Shown piece after piece: positions 31,408 to 39,575 of a DNA stretch of 64,000 bases; positions within the stretch are counted from its first letter, which is position 1; each line of letters starts with the position of its first letter. The DNA is from Anaerolineae bacterium. GTDB taxonomy: Bacteria > Chloroflexota > Anaerolineae > 4572-78 > J111. Under the pieces are notes generated by a model. The model was not told the DNA's origin and did not search any database. It saw only the letters and a list, made by a program, of their open reading frames with translations. The position numbers and the translations under genes are program-made. The stretch is taken from positions 13,573 through 77,572 of the forward strand of contig JAHDWA010000023.1 of the NCBI GenBank assembly GCA_023382535.1, in the 5' to 3' direction.

Positions 31408-33354
31408 ATGGCCTTGATTGATAAAGAAAGCGGTACCACGGTTTTACTTCGTCCGGGTGAGAATAAGCCTCCTCGCACCTGGCGGAGTTGGTTAATTGGC
31501 CGTCCCCTCGCTACTGCCGACGCACCTCACCAGACGATCGGCAAAGCCATCGGCCTGGCTGTGTTTGCCTCCGATGCCCTTTCTTCAACCGCTTATGCCA
31601 CCCAGGAAATTCTCTTTATCCTGGCTGTAGCCGGAACTGCTGCTTTTGGTTATGCCTTTCCCATCTCGGTGGCTATTGTGGTCTTACTGGCCGTTGTCGT
31701 CCTTTCGTATGAACAAACCATTCACGCCTACCCTAACAGCGCCAGCGCCTACATCGTTACTCGTGATAACCTGGGTGAACTTCCTGCCCAAACAACCGGG
31801 GCGGCGCTGCTCACCGACTATATCCTAACGGTGGCCGTTTCAATTTCATCAGGTGTGGCCCAGATTACCTCGGCCTATCCCGGATTGTATGATTTTCGGG
31901 TCGAACTGGCGGTGGTGATGGTAGGGCTTATTATGTTGATTAACTTACGGGGCGTTAAAGAGTCGGGTGTTACCTTTGCTATCCCCACCTACTTCTTTTT
32001 GATAATGATCTTCTCGACAGTTATTATCGGTTTTTTCCGTTACTTAACCGGTTCATTGGGCGCCGTGGTAGATCCTCCAGAACTGGAAATGGCCACTCAC
32101 GTGATGCAGCCGGTTACCTTATTTTTGATTTTGCACGCCTTTGCCAGCGGTACGACGGCGCTGACCGGGGTGGAGGCCATCTCTGATGGTGTTCCGGCCT
32201 TTAAGGAACCGCGCACGCATAATGCCGGCGTTACCCTCATTTGGATGGCCGCCATTTTAGGAACACTTTTCCTGGGGATTACTTTTCTCTCCACTCAAAT
32301 TGGCGCGATTCCTTCAGAATCTGAGACAGTGATTTCGCAATTGGTAAGGACGGCCTATGATGGCCGGGGCATAATCTACCTGATAACCATGGCCTCAACC
32401 ACGATTATCCTCATTATGGCCGCCAATACCGCCTATGCTGACTTTCCTCGGTTGAGCGCCCTGATGGCCGCCGATGGCTTTATGCCCCGGCAGTTTACCT
32501 ACCGGGGGAGCCGGTTAGTTTTCTCGCGTGGTATCATTGCCCTGGCTCTGCTGGCGTCGCTGCTCATTATCATCTTCCAGGCCAGCGTTACCGCGCTGAT
32601 TCCCCTCTATGCCATTGGCGTTTTTCTCTCGTTTACCTTCTCACAGGCGGGAATGGCTCACCGCTGGTGGAAAATCGGGCACCTTACGCCGGGACAGGAA
32701 GTGCAGGAACGCGGCTCGGTTTTGAAGTACGAGACCGGCTGGACTCCCAAAATGATTATCAATGGTTTTGGGGCGGCCTGCACCTTTGTGGTAATGCTGA
32801 TTTTTGCCTTTACCAAGTTCATGGATGGGGCCTGGATCGTTCTACTTTTGATCCCATTGCTGGTTGTTGTTTTCTCCGCCATTCACCGGCACTACCGGCG
32901 TCTGGCTAGCCGGCTCTCCTTGCGAAACTATCCCGGCGACCCGCGCCTTTCCCGTCACCGCGTTATTTTGCTGGTGGGTGGGGTCCATCAGGGCACATTG
33001 CCGGCGCTGCGTTACGCCCGCTTCCTCTCCGACGACATTACCGCCGTCCATGTCTCAATTAATCCCGAAGAGGCGGAGCGGATCCGGAACGAATGGGAAA
33101 TTTGGGGCAACGGCGTGCGTATGGTCATATTGGAATCGCCTTACCGGTTGTTGATCGAACCCTTGTTAGATTATATCAATGAACTGGATGCACGGCGGCA
33201 GCCGAATGAGATCATTACGGTCGTGGTACCGCAATTTGTACCCCGCCACTGGTGGCATAATTTATTGCATACCCAAACGGCATTTATGCTCCGGATTACC
33301 TTGCTCTTCAGACCGGGAATTGTGATTACCGATGTGCCTTACCAGGTCGAGTAG
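31408..33354 (+). CDS. KimA-like K+ transporter (APC superfamily)
   Basis: 648 residues. Twelve hydrophobic helices start at about residue 55 with the conserved FASDALSSTAYATQEILFIL. The C-terminal soluble domain of about 150 residues is preserved (VHQGTLPALRYARFLS, AVHVSINPEEAERI, VPQFVPRHWWHNLLHTQTA). That domain matches Bacillus subtilis KimA (YdaO), a K+/H+ symporter inhibited by c-di-AMP, up to its end, so this is a K+ importer rather than an amino-acid permease. It is followed at 34 bases by two TrkA-like RCK genes on the same strand. It has a recognisable ribosome-binding site (AGGAAAG). Whether c-di-AMP controls it cannot be read from sequence. Confidence 0.88.
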   Translation: MALIDKESGTTVLLRPGENKPPRTWRSWLIGRPLATADAPHQTIGKAIGLAVFASDALSSTAYATQEILFILAVAGTAAFGYAFPISVAIVVLLAVVVLSYEQTIHAYPNSASAYIVTRDNLGELPAQTTGAALLTDYILTVAVSISSGVAQITSAYPGLYDFRVELAVVMVGLIMLINLRGVKESGVTFAIPTYFFLIMIFSTVIIGFFRYLTGSLGAVVDPPELEMATHVMQPVTLFLILHAFASGTTALTGVEAISDGVPAFKEPRTHNAGVTLIWMAAILGTLFLGITFLSTQIGAIPSESETVISQLVRTAYDGRGIIYLITMASTTIILIMAANTAYADFPRLSALMAADGFMPRQFTYRGSRLVFSRGIIALALLASLLIIIFQASVTALIPLYAIGVFLSFTFSQAGMAHRWWKIGHLTPGQEVQERGSVLKYETGWTPKMIINGFGAACTFVVMLIFAFTKFMDGAWIVLLLIPLLVVVFSAIHRHYRRLASRLSLRNYPGDPRLSRHRVILLVGGVHQGTLPALRYARFLSDDITAVHVSINPEEAERIRNEWEIWGNGVRMVILESPYRLLIEPLLDYINELDARRQPNEIITVVVPQFVPRHWWHNLLHTQTAFMLRITLLFRPGIVITDVPYQVE

Positions 33355-33388
33355 ATGGGTTATTTCACATTAGAAGGGGACTTTATCC

Positions 33389-34051
33389 ATGAACGTGATT
33401 GTTATGGGCTGTGGCCGTATGGGCGCAGAACTAGCCTACCGGCTCTACCAACAGGGAAATCAAGTCGTCGTCGTTGACCAGTCTACAGCTTCTTTCGATA
33501 ATTTACACCCGGATTTTCGCGGGCGCATTGTTGAAGGCGATGGCTTGGCCCAGGACGTGCTCAGGCGGGCGGGGGCCGAGGAGGCAGAGGGTCTGGCTGC
33601 TGTGACCAACCTGGATGTGGTTAATGCAGTGGTTGGGCATGTGGCCAAAACAGTTTACCATATCCCCAAAGTGATTGTCCGTAATTATGATGCCCGCTGG
33701 CAGTCACTGCACGAAGCCTTCGGTTCACCCGTGATCAGTTCGACGATGTGGGGCGCCCAGCGTATCGAGGAGTTGCTGCATTTCGGCGATGTTCGGGTCG
33801 TCTTTTCGGTGGGCAACGGCGAAGTCAACTTGTATGAATTTGTTGCGCCCGAGTCCTGCCAGGGTTGTAGCTTGGAAGAGCTATTCCCCGAGAATCGCTG
33901 CCGGGTTGTGGCGGTTACACGCGCTGGTCATGCCATGCTGCCGAGAGACGATCTCGAGCTCCAGGCGGGTGATGTCATTCACTTGAGCGCGACTCCGGCC
34001 AATATGGCCACCCTGCGTGACCAGTTAAAATTGATGAATCGGGAGGGGTGA
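33389..34051 (+). CDS. TrkA-family K+ channel/transporter regulator (RCK), first copy
   Basis: 220 residues. The N-terminal Rossmann domain has MNVIVMGCGRMGAELAYRL, and the later strand motif VVDQSTASFDNL ends with the acidic adenosine-binding residue. The C-terminal RCK_C part (from about residue 135, VNLYEFVAPESCQG) has the usual HLSATPANMATL end. It belongs with the TrkA/KtrA regulators that bind NAD(H) or ATP and gate K+ uptake. It sits between the KimA-like transporter and a second RCK gene; no TrkH or KtrB partner is present in the window. Confidence 0.9.
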   Translation: MNVIVMGCGRMGAELAYRLYQQGNQVVVVDQSTASFDNLHPDFRGRIVEGDGLAQDVLRRAGAEEAEGLAAVTNLDVVNAVVGHVAKTVYHIPKVIVRNYDARWQSLHEAFGSPVISSTMWGAQRIEELLHFGDVRVVFSVGNGEVNLYEFVAPESCQGCSLEELFPENRCRVVAVTRAGHAMLPRDDLELQAGDVIHLSATPANMATLRDQLKLMNREG

Positions 34052-34052
34052 C

Positions 34053-34721
34053 ATGTTTGTGGTAATTGGCGGCGGCGGACGGACCGGCACCCAACTGGCC
34101 ACGCTCCTGGTGGCCCAGGGGCACGAGGTTCATTTGATCGAACATCGCCGGGCGATCCTGGCTCGTTTGCACCGGGAGTTGCCCACCGAGGTCGTTTTTG
34201 AGGGCCATCCAACCGACCCCTTGGTGTTGGAACAGGCTGGAATTGAACGAACTGACCTGCTGGCCGCCTGTGCAGATGAAGATGCTCAAAATCTGTCTAT
34301 GTGTTATGTGGCTCGGACCCGCTATCATGTGCCGCGAACCATTGCTCGAATTAACAACCCGCGGAATGCCTGGCTCTTTGATCAAAAATTCCATGTTGAT
34401 GCGGCGGTTAACCAGGCAGAGATTATGGCCAGCCTGATCGAAGAAGAAATGACCTCCGGCACCATGTTGACCTTGCTCAAATTACAGCGCGGTAACTATG
34501 CCCTGGTGGAAGAAAAAATTGCTCCCGGTGCTAAAGCCATTGGCGTTGCCCTCAAAGACTTGCCGCTGCCACGTAATTGTGTCATCGCCGCCATCATTCG
34601 TGAAGGCGAAATTGTGGTGCCGCGTGGGGTAACAGTTTTTGAAGTTGGGGATGAAATCCTGGCTGTCACCGACCGCGAGGGAGCGGAGGGTCTGGCCCAA
34701 TTGCTGACCCCGCCTCCTTGA
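34053..34721 (+). CDS. TrkA-family K+ channel/transporter regulator (RCK), second copy
   Basis: 222 residues. The N-terminal MFVVIGGGGRTGTQLATLL motif is a GxGxxG Rossmann start and the strand-end acidic residue is in HLIEHRRAIL. The C-terminal RCK_C domain includes APGAKAIGVALKDLPLP and VPRGVTVFEVGDEILAVTDREG. It starts one base after the stop of the first RCK gene, so the two are certainly co-transcribed and may form a heteromeric ring. It overlaps nothing and precedes topA by 28 bases. Confidence 0.9.
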   Translation: MFVVIGGGGRTGTQLATLLVAQGHEVHLIEHRRAILARLHRELPTEVVFEGHPTDPLVLEQAGIERTDLLAACADEDAQNLSMCYVARTRYHVPRTIARINNPRNAWLFDQKFHVDAAVNQAEIMASLIEEEMTSGTMLTLLKLQRGNYALVEEKIAPGAKAIGVALKDLPLPRNCVIAAIIREGEIVVPRGVTVFEVGDEILAVTDREGAEGLAQLLTPPP

Positions 34722-34749
34722 GTTATTCTGAGAAGATTGGGGTGTTCTT

Positions 34750-36858
34750 CTGCCCAACAAACTCCTGATTGTCGAATCCAGCAAAAAAGCCCGGACTATT
34801 AAAGGGATGCTTGGCCCTGATTTTACGGTGACAGCCACCAGCGGCCACATTCTGGAAATGCCGGTTGACGGCTTGCACGTTAACCTGCAAGATTTTACCC
34901 CTACCCTTAATCTCGTTCGCGGCAAAGGCCAAAAAGTCGAGACTTTACGCCAGGCCGCCGCTTCTGCCGAAATGGTTTACCTGGCGACCGATATGGACCG
35001 CGAAGGGGAGGCAATTGCCCAGCATGTGGCCGAGCGCCTGGGGCGGACGGCCGCCGGCAAGATTCGCCGGATTACGTTTACAGCCATCACCGAGGCCGAC
35101 CTGCGGGCGGCGCTGGCTGCCCCCCGCCCCATTGACCGCCGGCTGGTGGAAGCCCAGATGGCCCGCCGGGTAACCGACCGGCTGGTTGGTTATAAGGTCA
35201 GCCCGATCTTATGGCAGGGTTTGTCGGGCATGAAACGGCTGTCGGCGGGACGGGTGCAGTCGCCGGCGTTATGGCTGGTGGTCGAGCGGGAGCGGGCTAT
35301 CCGTGCGTTTGTGCCGGAAGAGTGGTGGAGCATCGAGGCGGAACTCTCTAAAAGAGAGGCAGAGGAGCAGCAGAGCAAAGGAGCGGGGGAGAAATTAATC
35401 AAGTTCTGGGCTACTTTGTTTGCCATCAAAGGCAAAAAACCGGAACTGAAAACGCGGGCTGATGCTGATAAAGTGCTGGCCGACTTGCAGAGCGCGGAGT
35501 GGCGGGTCCAGCGGGTGGAAAAAGGAACCCGCCTGCGCTACCCGTATCCTCCTTTCACCACCGACTCACTGCAGCAGGCTGCTTCGAGCCAACTGGGTTT
35601 CAATCCCCGGCTGACCATGAAACTGGCCCAGGAGCTTTATGAGGGAGTCAAACTGGGTGAAGGCAAAGCGGTCGGGCTGATCACCTACATCCGCACCGAC
35701 AGCGTGGCGGTAGCTCCTGAGGCGCAGCAGGCAGCACGGGCGGTGGTGGTCAAATTTTTTGGGGAGGTTTATCTGCCGCCCAGGCCGCCCGTTTACCAGA
35801 CTCGCGATAAAACGGCGCAAGAAGCTCATGAAGCTATCCGTCCCGTTGACCCCTGGAAAACTCCTAAAGCCGTCGAACCTTACCTGACTCCCCAGCAGTA
35901 CCAGTTGTATCGCCTGATCTGGCGGCGCTTTATTGCCAGCCAGATGAAGCCGGCCGTCTACGATACGGTAACGGTGGATATTGAAACGCTTATCCAGGGC
36001 AGCCCTACCGTTTATTTGTTTCGCGCTACGGGCAGCACCCTCCGTTTTGCCGGGTTTTTGAAAGTGTATGGGGTGGACGCAGACGCGGAAGAGGGGCGGG
36101 AAAAGGTGCAGGGGAGCAAGGGAGCAGGGGAGCAGAGCGGTGAGGGTGAGGGTAGTGAGAATGAGGTGATGCCGGAACTGGCGGCGGGAGACCCTCTAAC
36201 CTTGCACCAGCTTGTGCCCAAGCAGCATTTTACCCAGCCGCCCTCGCGCTATACCGAGGCGCAGTTGATTGGCGCCCTGAAAAAATTGGGCCTGGGCCGG
36301 CCCAGCACTTATGCCACCATTGTCGAGACCCTCAAAGAGCGGAAATACGTAGACCTGGCGCAAAAGCGGCTTTATCCGACCCCATTGGGCTTCCAGGTGT
36401 GTGAGCTGTTGGAGAAACATATCCGGATGGTGGTGGATGTTGGCTTTACGGCCCGCATGGAAGAGGATTTGGACCGGATTGCCCGGGGTGAGGCTGACCG
36501 ATTGGCGGTGATGCGTGAATTTTACGGCCCCTTCGAGGCCACGGTAGAACAGGCCATGGCCGGAGCCGCCGCCGAACGCAAACCTGCAGCTCGGGCCGCG
36601 AAGAGCAGTGAGATAAAGCGGGGGGAAGCACGAAGCCGAGGGGGCAAGTCAAAGTCGCTGCCCAAATCTGAAAAAGAGGGACAAGCGTGTCCCCTATGTC
36701 ACGAGGGAACCCTGGTCGTCAAAAGCGGCAAATTTGGAGCTTTTTTGGGCTGTTCCCGCTACGCCCTGGGCTGCCAGTACACGGAAAATATTGCCGGTGC
36801 CGGGGGACGTAAAAAACGCTGGCCTAAAAAGAGTCAAAAGAAGAAACGAGGCTCGTGA
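34750..36858 (+). CDS. topA: DNA topoisomerase I, apparent CTG start
   Basis: Type IA topoisomerase that relaxes negative supercoils. The toprim start NKLLIVESSKKARTIKGMLG, with its catalytic Glu, lies in frame but before the first ATG (34807). Upstream to the in-frame TGA at 34729 no ATG, GTG or TTG exists, so the most likely start is CTG at 34750, five bases after a GGGGTG ribosome-binding-like site. Later marks are YLATDMDREGEAIA and the active tyrosine in TYIRTDSVAV. Only one C-terminal zinc motif (ACPLCHEGTLVV ... GCSRYALGC) is present before a Lys-rich tail. Two purine-rich in-frame repeats lie at variable loops (near codons 35345 and 36088). Total 702 residues. Confidence 0.9.
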   Translation: MPNKLLIVESSKKARTIKGMLGPDFTVTATSGHILEMPVDGLHVNLQDFTPTLNLVRGKGQKVETLRQAAASAEMVYLATDMDREGEAIAQHVAERLGRTAAGKIRRITFTAITEADLRAALAAPRPIDRRLVEAQMARRVTDRLVGYKVSPILWQGLSGMKRLSAGRVQSPALWLVVERERAIRAFVPEEWWSIEAELSKREAEEQQSKGAGEKLIKFWATLFAIKGKKPELKTRADADKVLADLQSAEWRVQRVEKGTRLRYPYPPFTTDSLQQAASSQLGFNPRLTMKLAQELYEGVKLGEGKAVGLITYIRTDSVAVAPEAQQAARAVVVKFFGEVYLPPRPPVYQTRDKTAQEAHEAIRPVDPWKTPKAVEPYLTPQQYQLYRLIWRRFIASQMKPAVYDTVTVDIETLIQGSPTVYLFRATGSTLRFAGFLKVYGVDADAEEGREKVQGSKGAGEQSGEGEGSENEVMPELAAGDPLTLHQLVPKQHFTQPPSRYTEAQLIGALKKLGLGRPSTYATIVETLKERKYVDLAQKRLYPTPLGFQVCELLEKHIRMVVDVGFTARMEEDLDRIARGEADRLAVMREFYGPFEATVEQAMAGAAAERKPAARAAKSSEIKRGEARSRGGKSKSLPKSEKEGQACPLCHEGTLVVKSGKFGAFLGCSRYALGCQYTENIAGAGGRKKRWPKKSQKKKRGS
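35344..35396 (+). repeat. Purine-rich in-frame repeat in topA, first
   Basis: Degenerate GAGGAGCAG-type units encode KREAEEQQSKGAGEK-like residues. It starts with a short CTCTCT/AGAGAG hairpin. It falls between conserved topoisomerase blocks, in a naturally variable loop. Confidence 0.5.
36088..36165 (+). repeat. Purine-rich in-frame repeat in topA, second
   Basis: Units of about 8 bases (GGGAGCAA, GGGAGCAG, then GTGAGG) encode a Gly/Glu/Ser-rich loop. The site is variable in related topoisomerases, so the insertion is likely tolerated. There is no matching pyrimidine arm. Confidence 0.55.
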
Positions 36859-36936
36859 GGCGTGTTTAATCGCAAATTTTTTACCTTCAATTTTATGGTA
36901 TAATAATTGGCGAGTTATTGGAGGTAATGCGCGAAA

Positions 36937-37359
36937 ATGGCAGAGCAATCTACGTACCGGCAGGCGCTTTTTACCGGTTTGATTTATAACGAAGAGGGCC
37001 AGCCTGTCGAAACAACCTTTATTGGAAGTGAACCTAACTATATAATCTTGGATGGTGACTTCAAACGGCACGTTGCCGCCGAAGAGGTTGACCGCCAGGT
37101 AATCAACTGGCTGCAAGAGCAGGCTACAGCCAATAAAGATCTGGTTTCGGCGGGCATGATGACGATGTTGGGCAAGGATGATCTTTTTACCAAGGCCATG
37201 ATTGACTCATCGCTCAACCAGATGGATCGGGTGATGGAGCAGGGCCTCCCGGACGAGGCCCGGACGATGCTGGGCATGCTGGGTTTCAAAATCATCGTCA
37301 ATACCCACGGTGAAGTTGTCAAGATAGATATGCCCGGTCAGGAAGTGGATGAGGAATAA
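36937..37359 (+). CDS. Conserved hypothetical protein, 140 residues
   Basis: Not recognised. A soluble, acidic protein with an N-terminal beta-rich half (ALFTGLIYNEEGQPVETTFIG, YIILDGDFKRHVAAEEVD) and a helical middle (NKDLVSAGMMTMLGKDDLF, NQMDRVMEQGLPDEARTMLGMLGF). It ends in a strand plus an acidic tail (IIVNTHGEVVKIDMPGQEVDEE). No Cys residues, signal peptide or helix spans. GGAGG lies 12 bases before the ATG. It is followed five bases later by an XdhC-domain gene and may share its transcript. Confidence 0.75.
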   Translation: MAEQSTYRQALFTGLIYNEEGQPVETTFIGSEPNYIILDGDFKRHVAAEEVDRQVINWLQEQATANKDLVSAGMMTMLGKDDLFTKAMIDSSLNQMDRVMEQGLPDEARTMLGMLGFKIIVNTHGEVVKIDMPGQEVDEE

Positions 37360-37364
37360 CGGGA

Positions 37365-37682
37365 ATGGAAAGCGCCAAAACCCTGTACAAGAAACTGAAT
37401 CAATTGGCGGCGGAAACGCCGGTAGCGGTCGCCACAATTATTAGAGTCCGCGGTTCGGTGCCCCGCGAGCTGGGTACCAAGATGATTATTCACCCCTTGG
37501 GGCAGCATTATGGCACGATTGGCGGCGGCTGCGGCGAAGGGGATGTTATCCGGGCAGGCCTGGATGTGATTGAGACAGGCCAGCCCCGACTGGTCGAAGT
37601 GGATTTGACCGAAGACATTAGCATGCAAAGCCTGGGCGTGTGCGGCGGTATTATGGATGTGTACGTCGAACGCTGGTCGTGA
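37365..37682 (+). CDS. XdhC/CoxI N-terminal-domain protein
   Basis: 105 residues, one domain. It shows the XdhC_CoxI pattern: VAVATIIRVRGSVPRELGTKM, then GTIGGGCGEGDVIRAGL (conserved Cys and Glu) and LGVCGGIMDVYVE. XdhC proteins load the sulfurated molybdenum cofactor into xanthine-dehydrogenase-type enzymes. Here the domain is a separate gene that lacks the Rossmann half, which is supplied by the next gene. No molybdenum hydroxylase is in the window. Confidence 0.85.
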   Translation: MESAKTLYKKLNQLAAETPVAVATIIRVRGSVPRELGTKMIIHPLGQHYGTIGGGCGEGDVIRAGLDVIETGQPRLVEVDLTEDISMQSLGVCGGIMDVYVERWS

Positions 37683-37765
37683 AACTTTGGAGCAGGCGGC
37701 AAGTGCCAAGTACTGTGGGGAATTTTTAACGTGCCACCTGAAATGTGAGACGCGCTGAAAGAACT

Positions 37766-38587
37766 ATGGCCGACCCACTTTTGGAGAAGTTACTGGCTTC
37801 AATTGATGCCGGACAAGCGGTGGCCCTGGTAACGGTGGTCAAAGCGAGAGGTAACTTTGGACATGCCCTGGGTAAACGTGGCCTGATTTGGCCGCATGAA
37901 GTCGCTTTTAGTCCGCATTGGGATTTAGGGCCGCTGGAAGCTCAGATTGTACAGGACGCCCGTAACTGTCTTTCCAGACGCCAGCCGCAACTGCTGACCT
38001 ATGAAGAAGGTGAACTGGAAATCTTCGTTGAGGTCCAGCGCCGCCCCCCAACCCTCATCATTGTCGGGGCGGGACATGTAGCTGTGCCTTTAGCCCACTT
38101 GGGCAAAATGATTGATTTTGAGGTGGTGGTGCTGGATGACCGCCCGCTTTACGCCAATCAGAAACGCTTTCCTATGGCCGACCGGGTATTGGCCCAACCC
38201 TTTGCCGAAACACTGCGCCAGTGGCCGATTGACGAGGATACCTACCTGGTGCTGGTCACTCGCGGCCACAGCCATGATGTCGAAGCACTGCTGGAAGTGA
38301 TTGATTCGCCGGCTCACTACATCGGCATGATTGGCAGCAAGCGCCGGGTCAAAGCCGTATTTGAATTATTGGAAAGAGAGAAAGGTATTGACCCGGCCAG
38401 GCTTGAACGAGTCTATGCTCCGATTGGACTGGATATTGGCGCCGAAAGCCCGTCCGAAATCGCCATTGGGGTTATTGCCGAAATTATCAATGTCTACCGG
38501 GGGGGACGGGCGCTCTCCCTCTCGGATGCGTTGCGGGCCGACCGGCGTTTGGCCCTTCACCCGGCGCGTACCAAGAAAGTAGATTAA
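37766..38587 (+). CDS. XdhC/CoxI family protein with Rossmann domain
   Basis: 273 residues. The Rossmann domain (PTLIIVGAGHVAVPLAHLG, VVVLDDRPLYANQKRF, LVLVTRGHSHDVEAL, YIGMIGSKRRVKAVFE, PIGLDIGAESPSEIA) is intact. Its own N-terminal half keeps AVALVTVVKARG but lacks the GGGCxE and CGG elements, which are carried by the previous gene. The two genes together therefore look like one XdhC split in two. The ATG at 37766 is preferred to a GTG seven codons earlier. Confidence 0.88.
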   Translation: MADPLLEKLLASIDAGQAVALVTVVKARGNFGHALGKRGLIWPHEVAFSPHWDLGPLEAQIVQDARNCLSRRQPQLLTYEEGELEIFVEVQRRPPTLIIVGAGHVAVPLAHLGKMIDFEVVVLDDRPLYANQKRFPMADRVLAQPFAETLRQWPIDEDTYLVLVTRGHSHDVEALLEVIDSPAHYIGMIGSKRRVKAVFELLEREKGIDPARLERVYAPIGLDIGAESPSEIAIGVIAEIINVYRGGRALSLSDALRADRRLALHPARTKKVD

Positions 38588-38664
38588 ATCTTCCCTGCCC
38601 CCTTCATTCATTTTTTAGAAATAAAGTTATAACGGCTCAGATGCTGGGACTTTCGCTTCTATTG

Positions 38665-38679
38665 AGGTGCCAGTCACCT
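38665..38679. repeat. Solo end of the palindrome-ended repeat
   Basis: AGGTGCCAGTCACCT differs from the right end of copy 2 (AAGTGCCAGTCACCT) by one base. No left end or conserved interior is found within 80 bases. The rest of the gap before the next gene is AT-rich without a gene. Confidence 0.55.
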
Positions 38680-38818
38680 GGGATACTACGACCTGCCGAA
38701 AGCCTGAGACATGCTCGTGCTTTCTTGCGTATTTTGTTGCTTGGCGTATCATGCAACCCGCAAGATGTGATGCAAATCTTCACAAACCCTTAATGTAAAA
38801 ATTAGACGAGGTAGCACA

Positions 38819-39001
38819 ATGTCAAACTTCTTTAAAGGAATGGTGACCAACACGGGCATCGTCGGCGAAATTATCCAATTTTTGTGGGCGCGAAAAATGT
38901 GGTGGCTCATCCCGATGGTTACCGTTTTAATCCTTTTTGGGCTGTTGTTGGTGTTCGCTTCATCCTCAGGAGTGGCGCCGTTTATTTATACGCTGTTTTA
39001 A
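38819..39001 (+). CDS. Small membrane protein, DUF5989/SxtK-like
   Basis: 60 residues. One amphipathic N-terminal segment (MSNFFKGMVTNTGIVGEIIQFLWARKMWW) precedes a hydrophobic helix (PMVTVLILFGLLLVFASSSG). The pattern GxVGEIIQFLWARKMWWLIP is typical of DUF5989, which is nearly always next to an O-carbamoyltransferase; sxtK of the saxitoxin cluster is a member. It is six bases upstream of the SxtJ-like gene. GAGG lies eight bases before the ATG. Role unknown. Confidence 0.8.
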   Translation: MSNFFKGMVTNTGIVGEIIQFLWARKMWWLIPMVTVLILFGLLLVFASSSGVAPFIYTLF

Positions 39002-39007
39002 AATGCC

Positions 39008-39571
39008 ATGAAAATTATTACCATAACTTTTGGTGCTCTGTTGACTCTTTTGGGAATTGGCAGCTATGTTGGAACGGGCACAGGTAGTCTCACCGCGCTG
39101 ATTCCTGCCATTCTGGGCCTGGGCATTGCCGGGTTGGGCTTTATGTCCCGCCCAGAGCGGGGGTCGAAGAATACCCCTTTCTTTGGCGCAGTTTTCCTGG
39201 CAATCCTGACTCTGCTGGGTTCTTTGCGAGGGGTGATAAACTTCTTTGCTATGCTGGGTGGGAGCGAAGTGGTTCGTCCGGCTGCGACGACCGCACAGGC
39301 TGTGATGGCCGCTCTGTGCCTCGTGTTTGTGGTCCTGGCAGTTACATTGACGCCTAAGTTCTGGCAAGGCTGGAAAGTATTTGGCCATTTTTTGGGTAAC
39401 CTGCTGGCCCGGGTGGTCTTAACTATCTTCTATTTTACCGTTTTTGTGCCTTTTGCGGTCGGGGTGAGGCTGTTTAGCGACCCGCTGTTCCTGAAAAGTA
39501 CGCCCGCCAAACTGTGGCACTCGCGTCACACCGGCGACCAAACTCTGGAAGATGTGCTGAGGCAATATTAG
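39008..39571 (+). CDS. SxtJ-like membrane protein
   Basis: 187 residues. Five or so hydrophobic helices with short loops; the C-terminal part is soluble and ends in SRHTGDQTLEDVLRQY. It resembles SxtJ, a membrane protein of unknown role found between sxtK-type and carbamoyltransferase genes. Spacing to both neighbours is six and four bases, so all three genes form one operon. Identity rests mainly on context and length, since the sequence is poorly conserved. Confidence 0.7.
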   Translation: MKIITITFGALLTLLGIGSYVGTGTGSLTALIPAILGLGIAGLGFMSRPERGSKNTPFFGAVFLAILTLLGSLRGVINFFAMLGGSEVVRPAATTAQAVMAALCLVFVVLAVTLTPKFWQGWKVFGHFLGNLLARVVLTIFYFTVFVPFAVGVRLFSDPLFLKSTPAKLWHSRHTGDQTLEDVLRQY

Positions 39572-39575
39572 AGCC

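Noticed and set aside
37683..37765. A possible repeat between the two XdhC genes
   Set aside because: Near-matching GTGCCA words only; arms do not pair well enough to call.
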